From an uncultured Caulobacter sp. (GTDB lineage Bacteria > Pseudomonadota > Alphaproteobacteria > Caulobacterales > Caulobacteraceae): 61,669 bases of DNA. Made by a program: the position numbers and the translations under genes. The DNA lies in NCBI RefSeq assembly GCF_937900395.1, contig NZ_CALCDX010000013.1:1-61669 (forward strand). The letters run 5' to 3'. The first letter of the stretch is position 1; the number at the start of each line of letters is the position of its first letter. A model generated the notes under the pieces. It had not been told where the DNA came from. It saw only the letters and a list, made by a program, of their open reading frames with translations, and did not search any database. This document shows, piece by piece, positions 11,982 through 20,100 of this stretch.

Positions 11982-12299
11982 CTAGGGCTCTCGACGCGGC
12001 GTCGACAGGCCAAGATCCATGCCGAGGGTCGGGCCGATGCCGTCAGGATGGTCCCCGAACGGATGGTGTTCGGCCCGCTGGCGCGCCAGCGCGTCCAGTC
12101 GACGCCGCAGATCGTCATCCAGCGAAAGTCGGGGCGCATCCTCGGCGTCGTCATCCTCGGCGGCTGGAATCGAGGCGGCGATGACCTGGCGCAGCCGCGC
12201 CCCGAACCGCGCGTCGTCAGGCGTCCCGGCCGCTGGCGGCGCGCCGAGAAAGGCGAGCACTTGCTCGAGGGCGGTTTCGTCGTCGACGGGATCAAACAT
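11982..12299 (-). CDS. hypothetical acidic protein, 105 residues
   Basis: The product starts MFDPVDDETALEQVLAFLG and is rich in Asp and Ala in its middle, with a region likely to form helices around DDDLRRRLDALARQRAEHH. There is no signal peptide or membrane span. GGAGG lies 6 nt upstream of the ATG at 12299, a strong start; an in-frame start at 12317 is less likely. It is the last chromosomal gene before the island. No family recognised. Confidence 0.65.
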   Translation of the reverse strand: MFDPVDDETALEQVLAFLGAPPAAGTPDDARFGARLRQVIAASIPAAEDDDAEDAPRLSLDDDLRRRLDALARQRAEHHPFGDHPDGIGPTLGMDLGLSTPRREP

Positions 12300-12470
12300 G
12301 GCGGCCTCCGTGGTCACGCAGCAACGAACACGCGAACGCGCGGGTTCCGGCCTGACCCGTTACGGCGCGAGTTCGAAGCGCGCCAGGCCGCCAGCTGCGT
12401 CGCTAGGAGGACACGATGTCGCCGCGAAGACGAACCCGTCGCGCCAGCGTCAATTTCACGAAGAAAGGAG

Positions 12471-12520
12471 AAAGTGGTGCCGCCTAGGTGACTCGAACAC
12501 CTGACCTACGCATTACGAAT
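12471..12520. repeat. attL: 50-bp direct repeat, left island end
   Basis: This repeat is identical over 50 bp to 35899-35948. Positions 12475-12520 equal the last 46 nt of tRNA-Thr (minus strand, including the encoded CCA). Beyond 12520 the sequence departs from the tRNA (TAGCGG in place of GCGCCG). It is the tRNA remnant left after integration. Confidence 0.93.
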
Positions 12521-12642
12521 TAGCGGCCCTGATTTCTATGGAGCACTGCCGAGTTCTACAAAATCCATACGGAACAAAGAGATAGCGATTAGTTAGTGAT
12601 CGCACCTACGATCGAAAACGCGTCTCTTCTATGCCGTTTGCA

Positions 12643-12659
12643 TCCACCTTGTTTCCACG
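12643..12659 (+). repeat. candidate integrase arm-type site, left
   Basis: TCCACCTTGTTTCCACG recurs as TCCACCTTGGTTCCACG at 35820-35836, a 16 of 17 match in the same orientation, just inside the other island end. Each copy contains two TCCAC units 10-11 bp apart. A repeated site inside both ends is what tyrosine integrases use as arm sites; the role is inferred. Confidence 0.5.
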
Positions 12660-12704
12660 GCGGGGACGCGGATAGGTGCCTCCATCAACATTGAAGGAGG
12701 CGCT

Positions 12705-13865
12705 ATGCCCAAACGAACTGCCATCCGAATTACGAAAACCGTCATTGCTAATGCGAAGCCGGGCCAGTCCCTGTGGGACACGACGCCGCCAGGATTCGGC
12801 GTGCGCGTTCTGGCCTCGGGGACCTGTAGCTTCATCTTCCAGTACCGCCCCACCGGCGGGAAGCAGACGAAGATCACGATCGGCCAGTATCCCGCCATGT
12901 CGATCGATGACGCGCGGCGTGCTGCTCTCGATCACTACGCCCGGGTCAAGGAAGGCGGGAATCCATCTCTGGAGCGCCAAGCCGGCAGAAAAGCCGAGCT
13001 CGTCGCCGATTTGGCCGATGAGTACTGCGGCCCTTATGCCCAGGCTCGACAACTGAAGCCTCGCACCGTCAACGACGCTCGCAAACTGTTTGATCGCTTC
13101 ATGATCCCAGCAATCGGAAATCGCCGGATCGTGGACGTCTCTTCTCCAGAAATCGACGCCATTCACGGCAAAGCTTGCAAAGTCGCCGGCAGATATCAAG
13201 CCAACCGGCTCCGCGCCGCTATGAGCAGAATCTTCAACTTGGCTATCCGCGCCAACCTTCGCACTTCCAATCCATGCAAAGGCGTCGAACGCTTTCCAGA
13301 AGATCAACGAGAGAACCACCTCTCCCCCGCAGAGGTGAAAGCGCTCTTGAAGGCATGCGACGAGTACGGCGATCAGAATGCTGCTAACGCGATCCGCTTG
13401 CTTCTGCTCTGCGGTGGTAGGCTGCAGGAAACACTCAAAGCCGAATGGTTCCATATGGATCTTGAGAGGGGGGTGTGGAGACGTCCATCCCACCACACCA
13501 AGACCAAGCGGATCACCACAGGCCATTTGGCGACTGAGGTTGTGGAAATGTTACGAGAGATGAAGGCGACCTCTTCCAGTCGCTTCCTGTTCCCGGGACG
13601 GAGTGGAGATGCGCCACGCAGAGATCTGAAGCGCCCCTGGGCGGTGATTCAAAAGGCGGCGGGGCTTTCCGGCTACTGCCTGCATGACCTCAGGCGTACT
13701 CACGCCAGCTTCATTCTCTCGTCCGGCTATGATCTAGCCACCGTCGGTCGACAGCTCGGTCACACCCAAGCCAAGACTACCGCGCGATATGCTTTTCTCA
13801 GCGATGATCGCCGCCGCGACGGCGTGCAGAGCGCGGTTACCGCTATGACGACGGGCCAGCGTTAA
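12705..13865 (+). CDS. int: tyrosine-family integrase (DUF4102 type)
   Basis: This 386-residue integrase is of the tRNA-targeting P4-like type. Its N-terminal DUF4102 arm-binding domain (about 1-95) contains GFGVRVLASGTCSFIFQY and ITIGQYPAMSIDDAR. A SAM-like core-binding domain follows (about 100-200), then the catalytic domain. Catalytic residues are visible: Arg in LLCGGRLQETL (about 238), the HxxR box in LHDLRRTHASF (about 323-333), and His and Tyr in LGHTQAKTTARYAFL (about 350-364). AGGAGG lies 5 nt before the ATG. It reads inward from the left att repeat and should catalyse insertion into and excision from tRNA-Thr. Confidence 0.96.
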   Translation: MPKRTAIRITKTVIANAKPGQSLWDTTPPGFGVRVLASGTCSFIFQYRPTGGKQTKITIGQYPAMSIDDARRAALDHYARVKEGGNPSLERQAGRKAELVADLADEYCGPYAQARQLKPRTVNDARKLFDRFMIPAIGNRRIVDVSSPEIDAIHGKACKVAGRYQANRLRAAMSRIFNLAIRANLRTSNPCKGVERFPEDQRENHLSPAEVKALLKACDEYGDQNAANAIRLLLLCGGRLQETLKAEWFHMDLERGVWRRPSHHTKTKRITTGHLATEVVEMLREMKATSSSRFLFPGRSGDAPRRDLKRPWAVIQKAAGLSGYCLHDLRRTHASFILSSGYDLATVGRQLGHTQAKTTARYAFLSDDRRRDGVQSAVTAMTTGQR

Positions 13866-13905
13866 TTCGAACGCCCTTTTCGGAACGAGGCGCCTCGCCA
13901 GCAGC

Positions 13906-14514
13906 TCATTCTGCTGGGAGGGCCTCGAATGTTCGAAACAGAACCTCGCCTTCGCCAATGCAGCCCGCATGGCCGAAACAACGCATACTGTGGAATCTGC
14001 CAGACCTGACACCAACGTTGGTCTGGTTCCCTGGCGGGTAGTAGCCAGATACCCTTGCTGCGGTCCTCACCGCGATCGCTTCAGCGACCTGGGCGCACTC
14101 ACCATACGTAATGACGAGTTCGAGTTCGCTTAAGGCGACGGGGTTCTCCGCACTGCGCCACCCCGCCAGGCTATGATGCCTTACAGCAAATGGAGCGCGG
14201 GGATCGCCGTCCCACAAGAGCGCCCTTATTCCTTCCCGGCACCGACCTCTGAGGTAGCCTTGACTGGCGCTCCCGAACCTCAGCACGCCTCCACGAAGCG
14301 TTCGGAAGAGCGGTAGATGGGCGGGAGCAGAGCGCCAGACGAAAGCGTATAGGGCCTCTCTGTTGGCGATGCCGCGCGGCAGTAGGGGTGTCTCCCCCCT
14401 CATTGGAATGTCGCTGAGCCTGATCGCAATCGAGCCTGAATAGGTCGCTCTATCGGCGGATGGGATCCCAGTGACGACTTCGAAGTCAGATCTCTTTGCC
14501 CTTGACGCGGCCAT
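13906..14514 (-). CDS. hypothetical protein, 202 residues
   Basis: This open frame diverges from the MarR-like gene and its ATG lies inside a repeat-rich control region. The product is soluble, with many Arg, Gly and Ala and four cysteines, two of them in the late RCFGHAGCIGEG segment. I recognise no family. There is no ribosome site before the ATG, and the last bases overlap a CCAGCAG/CTGCTGG hairpin (13898-13917). It may be a real but poorly conserved island gene or a chance frame. Confidence 0.42.
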   Translation of the reverse strand: MAASRAKRSDFEVVTGIPSADRATYSGSIAIRLSDIPMRGETPLLPRGIANREALYAFVWRSAPAHLPLFRTLRGGVLRFGSASQGYLRGRCREGIRALLWDGDPRAPFAVRHHSLAGWRSAENPVALSELELVITYGECAQVAEAIAVRTAARVSGYYPPGNQTNVGVRSGRFHSMRCFGHAGCIGEGEVLFRTFEALPAE

Positions 14515-14540
14515 TTATATCCATTTATGGATTTGTATCC
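14511..14540. promoter_or_regulatory. candidate operator between divergent genes
   Basis: CCATTTAT occurs twice with a 10-bp period (14511-14518, 14521-14528). The second copy overlaps a palindrome ATCCAT-TT-ATGGAT (14519-14532). A further GGAT/ATCC pair spans 14529-14540. The cluster lies directly before the MarR-like gene and over the start of the leftward frame, so it is a good candidate for autoregulation by the MarR-like protein. Confidence 0.5.
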
Positions 14541-14554
14541 GATTGTGGAATTTG

Positions 14555-14938
14555 ATGATGAGCCAGACGGCGAACCGACTGCTAGCCTTAACGAAGATGC
14601 TCACAGCCAAGGAGATCGCAATGAGCACAGATGAACTTCTATGCTTTCTGGCCGTGGCCGTCAGGCCGGGGCTATCGGTGGGGGAACTCGTAACCGAGAC
14701 CGGCTTACCGCAGAGCACCGTCAGCCGGCACCTCAAGCGTCTTTCATCGGGGACGCGGAAATCGAAAGGCGAATTGGGGCCGATCTCGTGGGAACTAGAG
14801 CTTGGACAGGAAGCGCTACTGGAGCAGCGCGTTCACCCCGACAATCCTAAGCAAAAAGCCTTACACTTGGCGGCAGAGGGGCAGGCTCTGATGGCGCGCT
14901 TTGAGGCCGTAATTAACCCGAACCACGCCGCCTCCTAG
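14555..14938 (+). CDS. MarR-like winged-helix regulator
   Basis: The product, about 127 residues, has a first helix region (ANRLLALTKML), a helix-turn-helix with LSVGELVTETGLPQSTVSRHLKRLS (the recognition helix contains QSTVSRHLKRL), and a C-terminal helix LALMARFEAV-like for dimerisation. This is the layout of short MarR-type regulators. Three starts are possible in frame: 14471, 14555/14558 and 14621. The last has a perfect AAGGAG 6 nt upstream, but it would cut the first helix, so I prefer 14555. It probably represses itself through the repeats just upstream. Confidence 0.75.
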   Translation: MMSQTANRLLALTKMLTAKEIAMSTDELLCFLAVAVRPGLSVGELVTETGLPQSTVSRHLKRLSSGTRKSKGELGPISWELELGQEALLEQRVHPDNPKQKALHLAAEGQALMARFEAVINPNHAAS

Positions 14939-14966
14939 GGCGCCGGTATCGGGTGGCGCCTAGATG

Positions 14967-14998
14967 CGAAAAGCGCCCCATACCGGGGCGCTTCTCTT
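14967..14998. terminator. bidirectional terminator
   Basis: AAGCGCCCC (14971-14979) pairs perfectly with GGGGCGCTT (14985-14993) around ATACC, with GAAAA before and CTCTT after. It separates the convergent MarR-like and AlpA-like genes. Confidence 0.75.
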
Positions 14999-15002
14999 CG
15001 CT

Positions 15003-15185
15003 TCAGTTAAAGAAGCTCATGGTCTCATCAATACGGTAGCGGACAATACGTCCCACCTTATGGAAGGGAGGCCCCTTACCCTGCCAGCGCCACTGCTCCA
15101 GGGTCCGGTGTGAAATTGAAAAGATCCTGGCGAGCTCTTTGGTAGTTACGAATTCCGACTTGTACGTCGACGGGATTGAGTTCAT
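15003..15185 (-). CDS. AlpA/excisionase-like helix-turn-helix protein
   Basis: This 60-residue protein consists of one MerR-type helix-turn-helix (HTH_17): VTTKELARIFSISHRTLEQWRWQG, then the wing KGPPFHKVGRIVRYRIDE. Such proteins act as excisionases or as activators of integrase genes (AlpA) in integrative elements. The size is typical. It diverges from the MerR-like gene across a region with a long inverted repeat. On the island it probably sets the direction of recombination or controls the integrase; this is inference from family and context. Confidence 0.87.
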   Translation of the reverse strand: MNSIPSTYKSEFVTTKELARIFSISHRTLEQWRWQGKGPPFHKVGRIVRYRIDETMSFFN

Positions 15186-15232
15186 CCGCCCTCCTTGGTT
15201 GCATGACCATCGCCCTGGGTGCTAAGCGGCGA

Positions 15233-15259
15233 CGATCGGATAAATGAATTATCCGATCG
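15233..15259. promoter_or_regulatory. 11-bp inverted repeat, candidate operator
   Basis: CGATCGGATAA (15233-15243) and TTATCCGATCG (15249-15259) are perfect inverted copies 5 bp apart. They lie between the divergent AlpA-like and MerR-like genes, 20 bp before the latter's start, where a dimeric repressor could block promoters in both directions. Confidence 0.65.
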
Positions 15260-15278
15260 GATTTGGCAAGGGTCTTTT

Positions 15279-15737
15279 ATGACTTCTCCAGACGTCGAGC
15301 TCCTAACCGATGAGCAGCTCCTAGTAGCCACCGGGATTCCCTCGGTCCCGAGCCTGAAGAAGATGGTGGCGACCAAATTCATCCTGCCAATGTACGTCGC
15401 CATTCCAGGCGGTGGTCGCGAGCGACGCTGGGCGCCAGAGCAGGTCTTGCTGGCCCAGATCGCAGTGCGCATAGCGGAAGCCATGGGAGGTTCACTTCAG
15501 GGAGCAGCTGAACTCGCTTCCGGGATCGACCCGGCGTGGTGCGCCAGGGCGGTCGCCGGAGACATCTGCGAGGGAAGCAGGTTAGCCATAGGAGACAGAT
15601 CTGAGCTTTGGCTAGAAGTCTCCAGGGGCCGGTTCGTCAAGCCACCCGCCAGATTAGGCGATATGGGCCTGGACGATGTATCGGAGAGATATTCGAGCAC
15701 CATAGTCGTGAACCTCGCGCGACACTCGAAGTCCTAG
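15279..15737 (+). CDS. MerR-like DNA-binding protein, unknown role
   Basis: The 152-residue product begins MTSPDVELLTDEQLLVATGIPSVPSLKKMV, which reads like a winged-helix first part of a MerR-type domain. It continues with GGGRERRWAPEQVLLAQIAVRIAEAMGGSL, matching the MerR wing and following helices (an R-x-W-x-x-E/D pattern). The C-terminal half has no recognised fold. The start at 15279 follows the inverted repeat closely; a longer in-frame start at 15219 would read through it. A weak hairpin, CCCTC/GAGGG at 15766-15780, follows. It is likely a regulator of the island module. Confidence 0.6.
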   Translation: MTSPDVELLTDEQLLVATGIPSVPSLKKMVATKFILPMYVAIPGGGRERRWAPEQVLLAQIAVRIAEAMGGSLQGAAELASGIDPAWCARAVAGDICEGSRLAIGDRSELWLEVSRGRFVKPPARLGDMGLDDVSERYSSTIVVNLARHSKS

Positions 15738-16253
15738 AAAACTCCTTCATGCTCAGAGGGGCATTCCCTCATCAAGAGGGCCGAATTTCTCTTACTTCTT
15801 ATACTGCGACATGAAGCAGCTTGCTTCCAGAAAGAACCCCCATAACTACCGAAAAACTTCCAATTTTCTTCCTATCTTTTTCGTAGTTTCTTCGCATTTA
15901 GAACGCCAGTCGCATCCAATTAGCTGGTCCTAACCCAACTCCCCAGCCTTACCGAAGCAGGATGGCTGGCCGAGTTTGACGGCGAACCATGCCCTATAAG
16001 GGCGCTAGGGTGTTTCAGCCTTTGCATAGCCTGGCGCCGGCGCCTCGTCTTTTTTCGCTACCCAATTTCGCAACAGCGCCAGCAACACGCGAAACCGCGT
16101 AGTAGATCATAGTAGCCGGACGGCCTCGCGCTCCATGACAGGCGCGCTACAATAGTGTCCGTAAACAACTGCTGTTCTCACCGAGCACCAGCCCGGCACC
16201 AGCGACCGTAACGAACTCCGCCCGTCTATGGCGGACACGCGATATCTCTAAAC
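15738..16253. other. 516-bp non-coding region with hairpin and tandem repeats upstream of HUH gene
   Basis: No convincing gene is present. It has the lowest GC of the window. Structures seen: AACTAC-c-GAAAAA (15844-15856) pairs with TTTTTCGTAGTT (15877-15888), a 12-bp stem with a bulged C and a 20-nt loop; a perfect 12-bp palindrome GGCGCCGGCGCC (16033-16044); and two GCACCAGC copies with an 11-bp period (16185-16192, 16196-16203). Next to a HUH-motif gene these could be origin or nick-site elements. This is inference only. Confidence 0.5.
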
Positions 16254-16796
16254 ATGCAAAAAGCTATCGGGCGCGGGAACATCCCGGCGCTCCAGACGAT
16301 CAATGGCGCCCACAAACAGGCGACCATCGAGGCGATATGTGACTGGGTGGCCGAAGACGGCAGCTGCTTCGCCATCACTCTCACCCCAAACTGCCCCCAT
16401 CATCAGTTCTCCACGACCCTGACGAAGCTGAGGCGCCTGTCCGCCGCCCTCGCCTATGGCCCGCGCGGCGTCCCAAGGTCTTGCGAGTACAGAAACATCA
16501 AGAGGGACAAGCCGCGTCTAGTCGGTTTCGAGGAAGGGCAAGTCGATACGAAAAGCGACGCGCGCATCCGCCACTTCCACGGGCTGATCGGCCTTCGCAG
16601 TGCAGCTGAAGAGCACTTTTGCCGGGACTTCCTCGACCGATATTGGTCCGACCTTCACAACCCTCTGGGGCCGAACAACCGGACCTACGACTTGACGAAC
16701 ACCGCAGCCCACACTGGCGCTGCACGAGGATGGCTGCGTTACGCCACAAAGCGCGACGCGTTCACCACCACCAAAGAGCCGATCTTCATCGGCTAA
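16254..16796 (+). CDS. small HUH-motif (Rep/relaxase-like) protein
   Basis: In this 180-residue protein the three hallmarks of single-tyrosine HUH endonucleases occur in order. Motif 1 is hydrophobic strand FAITLT (39-44). Motif 2 is His-Phe-His in RHFHGLI (H107, H109). Motif 3 is YATK (Y163, K166). Rep proteins of this kind nick one DNA strand and hold the 5' end on the tyrosine to start rolling-circle replication or transposition. No helicase domain is present, and the length is near the minimum for a nuclease domain. The upstream region has iteron-like repeats and hairpins. I have not matched it to a named family, so enzyme activity is a motif-based inference. Confidence 0.6.
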   Translation: MQKAIGRGNIPALQTINGAHKQATIEAICDWVAEDGSCFAITLTPNCPHHQFSTTLTKLRRLSAALAYGPRGVPRSCEYRNIKRDKPRLVGFEEGQVDTKSDARIRHFHGLIGLRSAAEEHFCRDFLDRYWSDLHNPLGPNNRTYDLTNTAAHTGAARGWLRYATKRDAFTTTKEPIFIG

Positions 16797-17112
16797 CGCC
16801 CAGCCCATCGACAACGTCTAGCCGAGCCCGCGCTCACCCATACCGCCTTGGAGAGGCGGGATCGGCTTAACCACACACCATTCAATCGGCCTCTCAGCAG
16901 GGGCCGATTTAAAGTTATGGAATAATTTCAATAACTAATAGCCACAGAGAGCGTACAAGTTACCTGGCTAACCAACACATCCAGCCCACTATGGGCCAAG
17001 ACGTGGACTTGGGAAGGTCGGCTTCGAAGAAGCCACCCAAACCAAGGCCACTTCGCCGGCCCTCGCGAAGCGCCTGCCAAAAGTTAAGAGAAGCGCCCCA
17101 AGCTTGGGCAAC
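16797..17112. other. intergenic stretch with one stem-loop
   Basis: The 316 bp between the convergent HUH and zorD genes contain AATCGGCC (16884-16891) pairing with GGCCGATT (16902-16909) over a 10-nt loop, followed by only three T. It could be a weak terminator for either gene. Nothing else is evident. Confidence 0.45.
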
Positions 17113-20100
17113 TCAAATCACAGGAGGCACATAGGTTACAGTGCACTGCTTCGAGATATCGAAGAGCGCCTCAAGACCTCGCCCGATATCAATCTCATGG
17201 CGCATTATTGAACCGCCAGCATGAACAACATCGAGTTCGATGCGGCGGTCATGAAAGTCCATTTCGGTCGCCCTACGCCTTCTCCGCTGGAGCGAGAGCT
17301 TAGGACCACTGCCGAGTTGTTCTGCGAATATCTCCCCAAAGCTCCGCCTGCAAAGAGCATCATCGAACCCATCAATGTCGGGGGCATATTCGATGGTCGC
17401 AGCACTGATCCCTTTTGCAACACCGTTTAGCTCGCTCAGGAACCGCACCTGAGCTCGCCGCGAATTTACATGAGCGATAGCGTAAGGATCCCGGATAGTT
17501 ACGTGGGCAATTTCCCTTCCGACGAAGGGCGACAGAATTTCGCGGATAGGGCGCTCCTGGCCCGACTCGCTTCGGAACCTCCTTATTCCCGTCTTTACGA
17601 TCTCATTCTTCAGGGTGAGCGTCTTACGCTCGTTCCTATCGGGAACGGGCGCAGGAGCGGCCTCCTTCGGAGTTTCCGTCGCCCCCTCGGCGGCGTCCGA
17701 GAGAGCTTCGACGTCCGCCGCCAAAGACACCTCCCGGAACAAGTCCGTGAGTTCGGCGTCCTCGGGGTCTGGCGGCAAAAAGAGATCCTGGGTCAGCCGC
17801 CTCTTACGATCGATCAGCGCGTCCAACCTGAGATCGAAACTTGCATCCCGGATAGTTGGATCCGGGTGGACCGAGAGCGGCAGATAAACGTGGACGTCGC
17901 GCCCCTGGCCTATGCGAAACACCCGGTCGGTCGCTTGATCTTCGACCGCAGGATTCCACCACCGCGACAAATGAATGACGTGGTTGGCGGAAGTCAGCGT
18001 CAGCCCGACGCCGCCCGCTTTCGGAGACAGGATCATCACATCGAAGCGTTCGCGGTTCTGCTGAAACGCTGTGACCATCGCCTGTCGTCTAGGCCCTGGC
18101 ACCGTCCCATTGATCCGCATCGGGAGACTGGGAAGCTTGAAGCGGCGCTGTATATAGCCCGCTAAGCGCTCCTGCATGGCTAGATCTTCCACGAAGACCA
18201 GCGCCTTCTCGCGGTTCGCCGCAACCTCTTCCAGAATACGCAACGTGTGCGAAAGCCGGGCGGAGTCCTGCACATACAGATCGAGGTCTGCGGGGGCCTC
18301 TCTTGGATCGACAGGGTGTAGTGAAACGCCACGCAAAGCCGCGAGCGTTGCGAGCATTTTTCCCTTGCCCGCCCCTCCCGAAGACGCGGAAGCCGCTGCC
18401 CTGAACACGATCTGCTGATACTTCTCCGCCTGCGCTTTCGGCATATCGACGGGAAGGCGGTGGACGTGCTTCGTAGGTAGCCCTTCAAGCGCGTCACTCT
18501 TCATTCGACGCAGCATATAGGCCGGTCTTCCGCTCTCAGAGCCAGTCAGCAGCCTCTTTAGGCCGGCGAGCGCTTTGACATCGTCCGGCGCGTATCTGCG
18601 CTCGAAATCGCGGCTGGCGCCTAACAGGCCGGGCGAGATGACATCCATGATCGACCAGAGGTCCTGGAGCCGATTCTCCACAGGCGTGCCGGTCATGCCG
18701 AGAGTGAAGGCCGCATTTAGGGCCTTCGCCGCCCGGGTCATCTGGCTGGTGGGGTTTTTGAGCTTTTGAATCTCGTCGTAGACGACCAAGCCGAAGCGGG
18801 TGCGCGCGAAGCTGAAATGATAGTCGCGCATCGTCTCATAGGTCGTGAGCACCACGCCCGCGTCCAGCCAGTTTTCAGCTTTGAGTGAGGCGCGTCCGGT
18901 CTCGATGTCCCGCCCGCTAAACCCGCCCTCATCGCGCAGCGTTTTCAGGTCCGAGCCGAAGGCCAACACCATCGGGCCGAGATGGTTCTTCTCAAGATGG
19001 TGAAGGATCTCCTGACGCCATGTCCCGAGCAACCCCGTAGGCGCGACGATCAGGAAAGGCGTTTTTGGCCGGCGCCCTGCCTCGGCCTCCTCTTGAAGCC
19101 ATGCCATGAAAGCAATGGCCTGGAGCGTCTTTCCAAGGCCCATATCATCGGCCAAGAGCGCGCCTGGACGGCCTGTCCTAGCGCAGTTTGCTAGCCATCC
19201 CAGACCCTGGACTTGGTGTGGCTTAAGCGTGGTTCTTAGACGCTTCGGAGCGGTTACTGGTGCGTACTCGACATGCTCGGCCTCACCCGCCGCGTCGATA
19301 GACGCATATTCGACTTCCTCGAAGTTCTCCCGAACGATAAGGAAGAGCTTGTCTCCGGCCCAGCTATTGAACGATTGCGGCTCAGCTTCGGCCATTCCGT
19401 CGGCGTCGTTAGTCGCTTGAACCAGAGGCTCGAGGCTCTTCACAGCACCGATTAAAGTGTCGCTGGTCGCCAAGCTATTCGGCGGCGGTGGTCCGCCATC
19501 TACTGGATCGAGCAAGCCTTCGAGGTCCACGAGCGGCGCGCCTGAGCTCGCGGCGGCGCTGACCGCTTCAACAACCGATTTCAGGTTCTCCGACTTGATG
19601 CCGAAGTAGTCGTCTCCGACGCGGATGCCAAACCTCTCTGGAAGCCACTGGTTTTTACCGAGAGGCGTGAGCCAAGGGAGGACTGGCGCGCGCCAAACGT
19701 CGACGCCCGCCACGCGGCTGGAGAACTGGTCTGTCTCGATGAAAAGCTCGTCGAGACGCTCGGAAATAGGATTTGTTTCCCCTATCCGCTCCTGAAGGAT
19801 GCGTCGAGGGTTGAGGATGAATTCGCGACGATCAGCCTCCGAGCCATCCTGAAGTCGCCGAACGACGTTCAACACCGGCCTAAGAGCGGGATCGATGAAG
19901 ACATATTCGCCCTCACGAAGCGGATAGACCGCGCGGGCCTCCCCCTCACGCCTGAAGCGATCTTCCGAGAAGATCTTCTGCGCAGCGGGAGTAAGGACAC
20001 TATCGATTTCCTCGTCGACAGGCCGGCCTTCGGCTTCGGCGTCCCTCGCGGCCTTTCCCCCGAACAGGACGGGATCGAATTCTGTGTGATCCGGCGTCAG

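Noticed and set aside
12606..13526. A 306-codon minus-strand frame opposite the integrase
   Set aside because: The plus strand has the full integrase with all catalytic residues and a strong ribosome site.
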